Below are positions 33,625 through 41,960 of a stretch of 64,000 bases of DNA, piece after piece. Location of the stretch: NCBI RefSeq assembly GCF_020171945.1, contig NZ_JAIVAP010000018.1:1-64000 (forward strand), written 5' to 3'. This DNA comes from Bacillus infantis. Its GTDB lineage: Bacteria > Bacillota > Bacilli > Bacillales > Cytobacillaceae. The stretch's first letter is position 1. Each line of letters opens with the position of its first letter. Under the pieces are notes generated by a model. That model had not been told where the DNA came from. It saw nothing but the letters and a program-made list of their open reading frames with translations, and ran no database searches. The position numbers and the translations under genes were made by a program.

Positions 33625-33655
33625 AAAAAAACGGCCATCCAGGGGCCGTTTTCGA
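33625..33655 (-). terminator. Terminator of the YqaA-like gene
   Basis: AACGGCC and GGCCGTT pair around a short loop; the minus strand ends in seven T. Confidence 0.85.
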
Positions 33656-34237
33656 TCAGACAGTTTTTTTCTTTTTGCGCATAACCAGATAGATGATATA
33701 CACGATGACGATCAGGGCGCCGCCTACGAGTGTAAGCATCCCGAAGTTCTCTTCAATGAATGGACGCGCCTGGGCGCCAAGCACCATAATAAGGGCAGCT
33801 TCAAGAAAGAAGCGGGCTCCTCTGCCTATGATGGACCAGATGACGAGGGTCCGGAGCCGCACTGTTGTAATGCCGGCAAATATGGTGAACACTTTATAAG
33901 GAATTGGGGTAAAGCCTGCGATAAGGATGGCTACTGGCCCGTATTTATTGAAATAGTTCTCGACTTTCTGGATTCTTTCTTCGGAGATGATGAACCGCAA
34001 AACAGGGCGGCCCAGTTTTTTTCCAATGAACCATCCGAGAATGGCGCCCAGGACGGATGCCACGGTTGTAATGAACGCATACCAGATGACGCGGTCCGGA
34101 TTGGAAATGCCCATTGGGATTAAAAGTACATCCGGAGGGATAGGGAAGAAGGATGAGTCGGCAAAGGATACAAAAAACAATCCAAAGATACCATACTCCA
34201 TAAGCCATTCTTCAATCGTGTGAATCAGTTCTGACAT
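33656..34237 (-). CDS. YqaA/DedA-like (VTT domain) membrane protein
   Basis: The 193-residue protein belongs to the SNARE-associated/DedA superfamily. Its features are FVSFADSSFFPIPPDVLLIPMG near residue 22 (the acidic-proline motif), GAILGWFIGKKLGRP, and FTPIPYKVFTIFAG near residue 110. Members are lipid scramblases or flippases, for example for undecaprenyl phosphate; this copy is closest to the YqaA subgroup. AAAGGAGAT precedes the ATG. Confidence 0.88.
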   Translation of the reverse strand: MSELIHTIEEWLMEYGIFGLFFVSFADSSFFPIPPDVLLIPMGISNPDRVIWYAFITTVASVLGAILGWFIGKKLGRPVLRFIISEERIQKVENYFNKYGPVAILIAGFTPIPYKVFTIFAGITTVRLRTLVIWSIIGRGARFFLEAALIMVLGAQARPFIEENFGMLTLVGGALIVIVYIIYLVMRKKKKTV

Positions 34238-34388
34238 AACGGATCTCCTTTAGCAGCTTCGTTAAATATCCTCAAGCCCCCTTGCACAGAGCTGAAGGAC
34301 AGCACACGAGAAGTATATCATTTACTGTCTGCCAAGTCATGCAGGAGTCCGGTAATTACATTAATTTTCATAAACAGGCAAGGGAGCT

Positions 34389-35042
34389 TTACCGCTGGCC
34401 GGCTGATCCGGCTTTTCTTGTAGTGGTCAAGAATAATAGGGTATACAGCTGCCTTGCAAGAAGATAAATGAATGCCCCGATCAGGATGGCGAACAGGTCG
34501 AGCCAGAGCCCATTCTGGTATCTTTCAGGCTGCTTGAACCAGTCAAGGGATGTCAATCCCGAGATAAAAGCAGCCGGGACGAGGATGACCACCCAGGGGC
34601 TCTGCAGCCACTTCACTTTATAAGCCTGTGACACAGCTTCATACAATATCTCTGCGATCCCTGCCAGGAAGAACACAAGCATATAAGTGGTAAAAAGGTA
34701 GCCTGGTTCCAGGCCGAACTCATACTGCGGGTTATAATACACCATAGCCTCGTATGATAGGAGATGAAGGGCAGCCGTCAAAAAAATCGTGCTGAAGAGG
34801 AACCTGACTATTTTATAAAAAGGAAAAACGGCCTTCTTCAGCTCAGAGCTGATACTTTTTTCATTCCCGAAGCATCTGATAGCTTCCCCGGCTGCTTCTT
34901 CCTCGGACCAGCCGAAGGCCATCAGCTCTTTTGCATGCTCTTCAAGATGGGAGGTCATCTCAAGCCTCAGTTCTTCCCGTTCAGCATTGTCCATCGGCAG
35001 CCCATCAATGATATTATCAATATATTGATCGATTATCTTCAT
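34389..35042 (-). CDS. HAAS-domain membrane protein paired with a PadR regulator
   Basis: The 217-residue protein has an N-terminal HAAS/permease-prefix-like helical domain (about residues 1-70, with MTSHLEEHAKELMAFGWSEEEAAGEAIRCFG), then four membrane helices. Genes of this type are commonly paired with PadR regulators, as here, where its start overlaps the padR stop by four bases. The role is unknown; the pair probably forms a small regulatory operon. Confidence 0.8.
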   Translation of the reverse strand: MKIIDQYIDNIIDGLPMDNAEREELRLEMTSHLEEHAKELMAFGWSEEEAAGEAIRCFGNEKSISSELKKAVFPFYKIVRFLFSTIFLTAALHLLSYEAMVYYNPQYEFGLEPGYLFTTYMLVFFLAGIAEILYEAVSQAYKVKWLQSPWVVILVPAAFISGLTSLDWFKQPERYQNGLWLDLFAILIGAFIYLLARQLYTLLFLTTTRKAGSAGQR

Positions 35043-35365
35043 GAGTAGCCCTCCGAAAATTTGTGGATCAAATCACTGATCTTGTTCCAGTTTTTGAGCT
35101 TTTTGCGCAATTCTTTGCGGCCGTCTTCAGTGATGCTGTAATACTTCCGCCTGCTGGCTTCAAGCTCCTGATGCCAGTAGGAAGTGATAAATCCTTTTGC
35201 CTCCAGCCGCTTGAGAGCCGGATAGAGAGTTCCTTCATTCATGCTGTATGCTTCATCGCTTTTTTTGCGGATTTCCTTTGTCATTTCATATCCATAGCTA
35301 TCTTTTTCAGAAAGAAGGGATAATAAAAGTATATCGATGCTTCCTTTTAAAAGTTCTTTATCCAC
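35039..35365 (-). CDS. PadR family transcriptional regulator
   Basis: The 108-residue winged-helix protein begins MDKELLKGSIDILLLSLL and continues with SYGYEMTKEI, the MNEGTLYPALKRLEAKGFI wing and YYSITEDGRKEL, the PadR hallmarks. The GTG at 35365 is chosen for the GGGGGTA ribosome site; upstream frame sequence lies in the promoter region. It is followed by the HAAS-domain gene. A palindromic element lies 25 bases upstream and is probably its own operator. Confidence 0.92.
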   Translation of the reverse strand: MDKELLKGSIDILLLSLLSEKDSYGYEMTKEIRKKSDEAYSMNEGTLYPALKRLEAKGFITSYWHQELEASRRKYYSITEDGRKELRKKLKNWNKISDLIHKFSEGYS

Positions 35366-35389
35366 AAAGTGTACCCCCAGATTCATTTG

Positions 35390-35421
35390 TATACATTGTA
35401 CTTCAATGTACATTGTATTAC
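35390..35421. promoter_or_regulatory. Probable PadR operator
   Basis: The segment contains ATACATTGTAC and TGTACATTGTAT around TTCAA, an imperfect inverted repeat with the ATGTA/TACAT half-sites typical of PadR binding. It lies between the PadR gene and the divergent TauE gene. Confidence 0.6.
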
Positions 35422-35488
35422 AAGGTAAAGGGCAAAGGGTGATGAAATCAGTTACAATGGGTATAGAGATAACCAAAGGAGTTTTTAT

Positions 35489-36346
35489 ATGGAATATCTA
35501 CTTTTCTTATTGCTTGGCGGAGTGATCAGCGTCCTGTCCGGCTTCTTTGGAGTAGGAGGAGGATTCATCCTGACGCCTGTACTGCTATTGATCGGGTTTG
35601 CGCCTCTTGAGGCGATTGCCACCAGTCTTTTTTTCTCGATTGGCACTTCTTTGTCAGGGATCGGCGCCCATTTCCGCCTGAAAAATATACTATGGAAGGA
35701 AGGCGCAATACTTGGGGTGAGCGGTATGCTTGCCACCCAGGCTGCCAAGCCGCTGGTGCTGTTACTGAGTGAAAAGGGGCTTGATGCAACCGTTATACCG
35801 GCATGCTATATTGTATTGCTTTCCTATTTCGCGTTCACCATGTTCCGTCAGGGCAAAAAGTCAAATGAACAGTCCCATGAGGGCAGGCCATCCCTTGCGC
35901 GAATGCTGCTGATCGGATTTTCAGGCGGTTTTGTTTCGGCAGCTTTAGGTGTTGGGGGAGGATTCATCATGGTTCCCCTGTCGATTGCCTTCCTGGGATT
36001 GCAGCCGAGAAAGGCAGTAGGGACAAGCCTGTTTGCAGTCCTGCTGATTGTAAGCACTGGATTCCTATCGTATGCATCTGCTGTGGAGATCAGCTATCTG
36101 ACTGCCATCCTGCTTGTTGCCGGCGGCCTTGTCGGATCACAGGCTGGCGCATGGCTGACCAATTTTTATAAAAATAAGGACATCAGTCTGCTGCTTTCAG
36201 GATTGTATGTCGCGACTCTCCTAAGCGTCGTTTTCAAGCTGGTCCATCACAATCTGATCGGAATTGTCCTGCTAAGCCTTTTTATTGCTTACTTCTTTTT
36301 CCTGTCCCTGTCGAAGATCATCAGGAAGAAGGAAGCAGAAGCATAA
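35489..36346 (+). CDS. Sulfite exporter TauE/SafE family permease
   Basis: The 285-residue membrane protein has two repeats of the TauE/SafE fold, each with the family's glycine motif: GFFGVGGGFILTPVLL near residue 18 and ALGVGGGFIMVPLS near residue 152. Members export small sulfur-containing anions or organic acids; the substrate is not evident. AAAGGAG precedes the ATG. It is transcribed away from the PadR operon and could share control from the operator between them. Confidence 0.9.
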   Translation: MEYLLFLLLGGVISVLSGFFGVGGGFILTPVLLLIGFAPLEAIATSLFFSIGTSLSGIGAHFRLKNILWKEGAILGVSGMLATQAAKPLVLLLSEKGLDATVIPACYIVLLSYFAFTMFRQGKKSNEQSHEGRPSLARMLLIGFSGGFVSAALGVGGGFIMVPLSIAFLGLQPRKAVGTSLFAVLLIVSTGFLSYASAVEISYLTAILLVAGGLVGSQAGAWLTNFYKNKDISLLLSGLYVATLLSVVFKLVHHNLIGIVLLSLFIAYFFFLSLSKIIRKKEAEA

Positions 36347-36351
36347 AAGCA

Positions 36352-36386
36352 GGAGGGGGGAGGGCGTCTTGCCCTCCTCTTTTTTA
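36352..36386. terminator. Convergent terminator between tauE-type gene and argS
   Basis: GAGGGC-GTCTT-GCCCTC is followed by CTCTTTTTT on the plus strand. It reaches the argS stop codon. Confidence 0.8.
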
Positions 36387-38072
36387 CATTTTCTTTGGCG
36401 ACGCAATCCCAAGCAGCCTCAGTCCTTCCTCCATGACAAGAGAAGCAGCCCGGACAAGGCTGAGTCTTGTCTCAAGCCCCGGCGTATCATCCAGTATCCG
36501 GATCTGCCCATAATATTTATTGAAACTCTGTGCCACATTGATGATATATTTGGCAATCACTGAAGGCGAATAATGCTTATGGGCTTCTTCAATCTTCCCG
36601 GGAAAAAGGCTGAGCTGCTTGAGCAGATCCCAGCTGTATGGGTCGCTGAGCCCCTGCTCCATTTTGCCGGCTGTCCCGGCCTTTTGAAGGATGGAGTGTG
36701 CCCTGGCATTTGTGTACTGGATATAAGGACCGGTTTCACCTTCAAAGGTGAGCATCTCGTCCAATGAGAATTCGATATGGTTGAGGCGGTCGTTTTTTAA
36801 ATCGTGAAAAAGGACAGCGCCGATGCCGACAGCGGCAGCAGTTTCTTCCTTCTGCTCATGCGAAGGATTTTTAAGGCAGATATTTTGATATGCCAGATCG
36901 ACCGCTTCTTTCAAAACATCTTCGAGCAGGACAACTCTTCCTTTTCTCGTCGACATTTTCTTTCCGTCTTTCAGGTAGAGGCCGAAAGGTATATGATGCA
37001 TATTATCTGCCCACTGGAAGCCAAGCTTATTCAGAACCAGCTTCAGCTGCCTGAAGTGAACTGACTGCTCCTGGCCGACGATGTACAGGCTTTCGGAAAA
37101 GTGATAGGTTTCTTGCCGGAAGATCGCAGCGGCCAGATCGCGGGTTGCATACAGGGTCGCTCCATCCGATTTCTTGATCAGGCAGGGAGGGAGGCCGTGT
37201 TCTTCCAAGTGAACCACCTCTGCTCCATGGGATTGGGCGAGGAGGTTTTGGGACTGGAGGAGCTCTACGGCTTTTTCCATTTTATCGTTGTAAAAGGCCT
37301 CTCCGTTATAGGAATCAAAAGAGATGCCCAAAAGATCATAGATCCGGTTGAACTCTTTCAATGATTCCTCCCTGAACCAGCTCCATAGCGCAAAAGCCTC
37401 TTCATTACCCTGTTCAAGCTTCCTGAACCAGCGGCGCGCTTCGTTTTCGAGATCAGGATCTTTCTCTGCCTCCTCATGGAAACGGATGTAAAGCTTAAAC
37501 AGTTCAGCGATCGGATTTTCTTTTACGGTGCCGGGGCTGCCCCATTTTTTATAGGCGGTAATCAGCTTGCCGAATTGGGTTCCCCAATCGCCGAGATGGT
37601 TGATCCTGATGACTTCATAGCCGCATTTTTCAGCAATCAGGCTGATGCTGTTTCCGATGACTGTTGAACGCAGATGGCCCATTGAAAACGGCTTGGCGAT
37701 ATTGGGGGCTGAGAAATCGATAGTGATAGTCTTTCCTGTGCCGGTGGCGCTATTGCCGTAGAGGGAGCCGGCTTCAAGAAGGACCTGCAGGATCTTCAAG
37801 CCAACTTTCTCCTTCGAGAGAAAAATATTCAGGTACGGGCCATGTGCCTCTGCCCGGTCAATGAGGCTGTGCTGCAGCTTTCCAGCGGCTTCAGCAGCTA
37901 TCACTGCAGGCGCCTGCTTCATTTTTTTTGCAAGGGTGAAGCAGGGAAATGCGAGGTCGCCGTGCGCCGTATTCTTTGGCACTTCAATCAAGCCGGCAAG
38001 CTCAGCAGCTGTGAGCCGGCCTTCAAACAGTTCCATAAGTGCTTCAGTAAAAATGGCTTTCAGTTTGATCAT
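36384..38072 (-). CDS. argS: Arginyl-tRNA synthetase
   Basis: The 562-residue class I synthetase charges tRNA-Arg. It has the N-terminal Add-1 domain, the HIGH-like site in FSAPNIAKPFSMGHLRS near residue 127, KMSTRKG as the KMSKS-like loop, and the DALR anticodon-binding domain at the end. The ATG at 38072 has GGAAGGAGA ahead of it; the frame runs on upstream through the leader RNA but that is not coding. The T-box in front senses uncharged tRNA-Arg. Confidence 0.96.
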   Translation of the reverse strand: MIKLKAIFTEALMELFEGRLTAAELAGLIEVPKNTAHGDLAFPCFTLAKKMKQAPAVIAAEAAGKLQHSLIDRAEAHGPYLNIFLSKEKVGLKILQVLLEAGSLYGNSATGTGKTITIDFSAPNIAKPFSMGHLRSTVIGNSISLIAEKCGYEVIRINHLGDWGTQFGKLITAYKKWGSPGTVKENPIAELFKLYIRFHEEAEKDPDLENEARRWFRKLEQGNEEAFALWSWFREESLKEFNRIYDLLGISFDSYNGEAFYNDKMEKAVELLQSQNLLAQSHGAEVVHLEEHGLPPCLIKKSDGATLYATRDLAAAIFRQETYHFSESLYIVGQEQSVHFRQLKLVLNKLGFQWADNMHHIPFGLYLKDGKKMSTRKGRVVLLEDVLKEAVDLAYQNICLKNPSHEQKEETAAAVGIGAVLFHDLKNDRLNHIEFSLDEMLTFEGETGPYIQYTNARAHSILQKAGTAGKMEQGLSDPYSWDLLKQLSLFPGKIEEAHKHYSPSVIAKYIINVAQSFNKYYGQIRILDDTPGLETRLSLVRAASLVMEEGLRLLGIASPKKM

Positions 38073-38104
38073 GGATCTTTCTCCTTCCAGTTGTTTTGAT
38101 TGAA

Positions 38105-38345
38105 CGCAAAAAAGCCCGCCTCTTATAAAAGAGACGAGCCTGTTATACCCGCGGTGCCACTCTGATTGTCCATAGGACCTCTTGAAATGATAACGGGGGA
38201 TTTCCCCGGCAGGACCTACTTTGACTTTCGGCCCGGCATCTCCGAAGTGCGCTTCATAAAGGGGTCCCTGCAGGCTTTCACCATCCCTGCATCGCTTCAG
38301 GGGACGGCCCTTTACTACTCTCTTCATCATTGATTGAATATATCG
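38105..38345 (-). ncRNA. T-box leader of argS
   Basis: On the minus strand the conserved T-box AGAGTGGCACCGCGGGTA is followed by a terminator (CTCGTCTCTT/AAGAGGCGGG plus T-run). Stem I contains AAGAGAGTAGTAA and the specifier region GAAG-CGC-ACTTCGG, so the specifier codon is most likely CGC (Arg). Uncharged tRNA-Arg should turn argS on. Confidence 0.93.
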
Positions 38346-38365
38346 CTGCGTTGAATATTAAACGT

Positions 38366-38393
38366 ATTATAACCTATAGTATTAAAATTGCAA
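38366..38393 (-). promoter_or_regulatory. Promoter of the argS leader
   Basis: On the minus strand TTGCAA (38388-38393) and TATAAT (38366-38371) are separated by 16 bases, just upstream of the T-box. The -35 box lies next to the stop codon of the rodA-like gene. Confidence 0.75.
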
Positions 38394-38395
38394 GA

Positions 38396-39568
38396 CTATT
38401 GTGAATCGGAAGAAAACATATAGGTTTTATGATGGAAGCGGATGCTGAAGATCAAACCCATTGCAAACATATTGCCCATCAGCGAGCTTCCTCCATAGCT
38501 GATGAATGGAAGCGGAATCCCTGTGATCGGCAGCAGCTGTATGGTCATGCCGATGTTCTGGAACACATGAAAGGTGATCATACTGATGATCCCTGTACAA
38601 ATATAAGTATTATATGGATCCTTGGTTTCCATGGCCGTCTTGGTCAAATGATAGATTAAGAGGAAAAAAAGGCTGATGACGACGCTTGCCCCAAGGAACC
38701 CATATTCCTCTCCGATGACACTGAAGATGAAATCGGAATGATTATCGGGAATATTGACCTGCCTGTCGCCGACTCCTTTTCCGGTAATAAGGCCGGAGCC
38801 AATCGCCTGGAGCGAGCGCAGCAGCTGGAGGCCGGCAGACTGCCCGTAGCTCTCGGGATCGAGCCACGAATAGATCCGGTCAAACTGGTAAGGATCGACC
38901 TTCAGATATTTTTCAATGATACTTGGCGCCCAGATAACCAGGTAAAGGATGCTGGCAGCAAGACCGATGCCTGTGCTGTAGATGGGCAGCAGAATCTTCC
39001 ATGAAATCCCGGAGACAAAGATGATTCCGAGCATGATGGCAATGATGACGAGGGCAGTTCCCAAATCCTGAACAATAATGAGTCCGAGCGGCAAAGCGGT
39101 CACAGCACCAAGCTTGATCAGAAGATAAAAGTCGGTTTTCAGTGTTTTCTGGACAAATTTCTCGTGATGGGAGGCGATCAGCTTGCTGAGCGCCATGATC
39201 AGGAATACTTTAACAAACTCGGATGGCTGGATCGAACCGACGCCGGGGATGACAAACCAGCTTTTTGCCCCTTTGATTACAGGGGCGATACTGTCAGGGG
39301 CGAGAGCCAGCGCCACAAGCAGGAGTATGCCGAAAGCATAAAGAATCCAGGAAAGCTTCCTGAACTGGTCGCTGTCGAAATACATGGTCACACCCGCGAT
39401 AAAGGCACCGACACCATACCAGAAAATCTGCATGAGCAAGAAATTTTTATCATATTGCTGCAAGGTTTGGGCGCTGTAAATCGCTGTACAGCTGACTATG
39501 GCAAATAACAGCAGCAGAAAGCTCAGCGTCCAGTCAAAACGGTCGGAAGGCTTAAGTGAACGATCCAT
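38396..39568 (-). CDS. rodA: FtsW/RodA/SpoVE family SEDS protein (RodA-like)
   Basis: The 390-residue membrane protein has ten helices and SEDS signatures such as QPSEFVKVFLI near residue 116 and IGEEYGFLGA and PFISYGGSSLMGN near the end. SEDS proteins polymerise glycan strands of peptidoglycan with a class B penicillin-binding protein. Overall it is closer to RodA (elongation) than to FtsW or SpoVE. The ATG at 39568 has CAGGGTG ahead of it. No penicillin-binding protein gene is adjacent. Confidence 0.9.
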   Translation of the reverse strand: MDRSLKPSDRFDWTLSFLLLLFAIVSCTAIYSAQTLQQYDKNFLLMQIFWYGVGAFIAGVTMYFDSDQFRKLSWILYAFGILLLVALALAPDSIAPVIKGAKSWFVIPGVGSIQPSEFVKVFLIMALSKLIASHHEKFVQKTLKTDFYLLIKLGAVTALPLGLIIVQDLGTALVIIAIMLGIIFVSGISWKILLPIYSTGIGLAASILYLVIWAPSIIEKYLKVDPYQFDRIYSWLDPESYGQSAGLQLLRSLQAIGSGLITGKGVGDRQVNIPDNHSDFIFSVIGEEYGFLGASVVISLFFLLIYHLTKTAMETKDPYNTYICTGIISMITFHVFQNIGMTIQLLPITGIPLPFISYGGSSLMGNMFAMGLIFSIRFHHKTYMFSSDSQ

Positions 39569-39699
39569 TAAAAATACACCCTGTTTCATTTCAGTTTGGC
39601 CATTGTTTATATTTAAAGCTGTCCTGCTTCTGAGAGTATCTGCAGGATAGGCAAGTGGATTTTGGCGAAAGTCCGGATAATTTTATAAGCATGTAAAGA

Positions 39700-40085
39700 T
39701 TGTCATTAATATAGACGTTTATGGCGGGTATATTGTTTCCTTAAAAGGGGAATTTTTCAATATCGATAGGAAAAATAGAGTATATAAGTTGATCAGGCTT
39801 TTCTGCTCCATCTGCTGATGCTTTATTGGAAATGGGTTAGTGCCGTTATTTTTACATTATACGGGTGACCATAAATTGGAAATAGTCTGCTGATTTATAT
39901 TTTTATTAAAACTAAGAAATTTTCAATGTTTTTTGCTAAAATAGGGATATTGTATCCGGACGGGCATGGCAGCTGAAGCGTGAAGAATGGCTGTGCACTA
40001 TAATTGATCAGAAGATGCTTAAAAACTTCGACAACTGTTCAGCCCCGCGCTCCATCGGCTCAGAAATCATCTTTTTTATTTTTAT
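39700..40085 (+). other. Long leader/intergenic region before the 258-residue gene
   Basis: The gap 39569-40100 holds no open frame that I can support. Its right half (39940-40085) is GC-richer than the AT-rich left half. It has several possible stems (AGCC/GGCT; AGAAGATG with CATCTT) and ends in a T-rich run CATCTTTTTTATTTTT. This looks like a leader RNA with a terminator, or a small RNA gene, upstream of the next gene. No known RNA family is recognised. Confidence 0.3.
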
Positions 40086-40100
40086 TCGGAGGTTCTGCTA

Positions 40101-40877
40101 TTGAAAAAGAATCATAACAGCTCGCGTGATCTCATATATGTCCACTTAAACGAACAGGAAAATTATGTGATGTCTTACGGCATTGAATTTGAGGAATTTG
40201 CCCGTTCACTGTCAGATGTGATGGCCAATCTCCTGCTTTTGAAGCACAGGTTTGATGATGGTGAATTCAATATGCATACACTTCTGGAGTATGTTCCGTA
40301 TGAAAAGCTGAATAAGCTGATTTCGGATGATGTCTACAACTATGGCGACTTCTGCTGGATCGATTTTGAGGAGCTGGAAGGGCTGAACGAGCTTCCTGGC
40401 CAGGCCATTGCAGAGCTATTGTATCTGGGACACCTGAAGGAGCACCTGAAAGCGCCATTTTATAACTATCTTGGCAACCGCTTTGTGTATCTGGCCCATG
40501 ATGACGGCTGGTATAACAAGACCTATTACCGGGACATGGCCGATTTTTACCGCCTGCTGAGCCAGCTGATCCCCGAGAAGCTGAGCGAAATCAAGCCGGA
40601 AAAATCACTCCTCGGCCTGCGGAAGAAAGGTTCCTTCCCGCCGGTGCCGCAAGAGGCCATTTCCTACATGAAAGATATGATGAGGGAAGGGGCCGTCATC
40701 TCCATCAGACAAACCGATCAAAATCGTGCGCGGATTGAAATCCCCATCTGGGTAATCGGCGATTTTGCCAATATGGACGACATGTACGAAGAATACGAAA
40801 GCATCGCAAAAGAAAAATGCGAAGCCAAGCTCGTTTTTGATAAAAAAACACGAGAATGGAAGCTGTATGCGAGATGA
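40101..40877 (+). CDS. Conserved hypothetical protein (258 residues)
   Basis: The soluble acidic protein begins MKKNHNSSRDLIYVHLNEQENYVMSYG and has no signal or membrane segment. It is rich in aromatic residues (FYNYLGNRFVYLAHDDGWYNKTYYRDM). I do not recognise a domain; similar Bacillus proteins have been given misleading transporter names. The start is TTG, with CGGAGG ten bases before it. It has its own terminator and an unusual 500-base upstream gap. Confidence 0.75.
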   Translation: MKKNHNSSRDLIYVHLNEQENYVMSYGIEFEEFARSLSDVMANLLLLKHRFDDGEFNMHTLLEYVPYEKLNKLISDDVYNYGDFCWIDFEELEGLNELPGQAIAELLYLGHLKEHLKAPFYNYLGNRFVYLAHDDGWYNKTYYRDMADFYRLLSQLIPEKLSEIKPEKSLLGLRKKGSFPPVPQEAISYMKDMMREGAVISIRQTDQNRARIEIPIWVIGDFANMDDMYEEYESIAKEKCEAKLVFDKKTREWKLYAR

Positions 40878-40879
40878 GG

Positions 40880-40916
40880 AAAGCCCGGCAGAAGTGCCGG
40901 GCTTTTGTTTTTTTTG
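40880..40916 (+). terminator. Terminator after the 258-residue gene
   Basis: AAAGCCCGGCA-GAAG-TGCCGGGCTTTT followed by a T-run. Confidence 0.93.
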
Positions 40917-41066
40917 TGGAATCTTAATTTTGATGTAGAGGGTGCCAGTGAGCAGACTAAGACCCTCTAAAAGAGTTTTAACAAAACAGAGGGTGCCAGT
41001 GTCCGTTCACTCTTCTGCACCTCAAATCCCCCGTTAACCGAAAGATACCCGCACTCCGCCTCGCCC

Positions 41067-41825
41067 CTAATACCGCAATTTCAAAAGAACATCCCGGACC
41101 GCTTTATCCTCCATGATCGTATCTTTATATTTCTGTGTAATTTCGGTAAGGGCGACATCATGGTAGAAGAACTCAGCGAAAAATTTCACGAGCGGTCTTG
41201 AGCGGGTCGTGATGGCATTCCATTTGCCGGCTTCCATGCCGGCGAACAGCATTTCTTCTTCGTCGATGATGGCAATCCTGCTTCTTTCGAGTGTTTCGTG
41301 ATGCTTATCCGGAATCAGGACCGAGACGGACGGAAGGCTTGTTTCGATTTTTCCGATAGTGTGGACATGGATGCTGACACCGGCTTCATGCTTTTGTTCA
41401 AGCACCTCCGTGTATTTCTGAAGATCATCACCCCAGGCAGAGATGATGATTTTTCTTTCCGCCCTGCCGAGCATTTCCTCCAGCAGGGAAAGGATGGAGT
41501 GATTATCCTTCAAGGTCCACACCCGGTCATCCGCGACAGGTTTTTTGACAGCTGCCTCCCGCAGCTCCTGGACGCTGGTTTCGAAGTCTGCTTTCAGCCT
41601 GCTGATCACCGATTCTACGGGAAGGGCGGTGTACAAGCGCTTTTTCTCTACGGTCGTTTCGAGGATGATGCCCTTCTCAGCCAGGCGGTGAAGCACTTCA
41701 TACACCTTTGAGCGGGGGACGGCAGAGAGCTTGACGATCCCCGTGGCGTCCAGCGGCTGGTCCGCGGAAATAAGCGCCTGATAAATTTGGCTTTCATATT
41801 GGGTAAATCCGAATTGTTGCAGCAT
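41067..41825 (-). CDS. TrmB family transcriptional regulator
   Basis: The 252-residue protein starts with a TrmB winged helix-turn-helix (FGFTQYESQIYQALI to RSKVYEVLHRLAEKGII, about residues 5-55). The C-terminal part contains a phospholipase D-like ligand fold (RAERKIIISAWGDDL near 122, then RSRIAIIDEEEMLFAG). TrmB proteins usually sense sugars or other small molecules. It is transcribed divergently from an MFS transporter with a perfect palindrome between, so it probably represses that gene. Confidence 0.88.
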   Translation of the reverse strand: MLQQFGFTQYESQIYQALISADQPLDATGIVKLSAVPRSKVYEVLHRLAEKGIILETTVEKKRLYTALPVESVISRLKADFETSVQELREAAVKKPVADDRVWTLKDNHSILSLLEEMLGRAERKIIISAWGDDLQKYTEVLEQKHEAGVSIHVHTIGKIETSLPSVSVLIPDKHHETLERSRIAIIDEEEMLFAGMEAGKWNAITTRSRPLVKFFAEFFYHDVALTEITQKYKDTIMEDKAVRDVLLKLRY

Positions 41826-41920
41826 AATTGGACTCCTGAGTCAGTTTTTCCTTAATAATAGCATATCTTTTCCGCCAAATCGCACTGGGAAAAATAACAC
41901 TTGCACCTTACTCTATAAAA

Positions 41921-41942
41921 AGTTACCATTGTGGTGGTAACT
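41921..41942. promoter_or_regulatory. Probable operator for the TrmB-type regulator
   Basis: AGTTACCA-TTGTGG-TGGTAACT is a perfect eight-base inverted repeat in the divergent promoter region, 18 bases before the MFS start. Confidence 0.75.
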
Positions 41943-41960
41943 AATTGAGAGGTGTATAAA

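Noticed and set aside
34282-34467. 61-codon frame between the YqaA-like and HAAS genes
   Set aside because: It overlaps the HAAS gene end on the other strand, has no ribosome site and no recognisable sequence.
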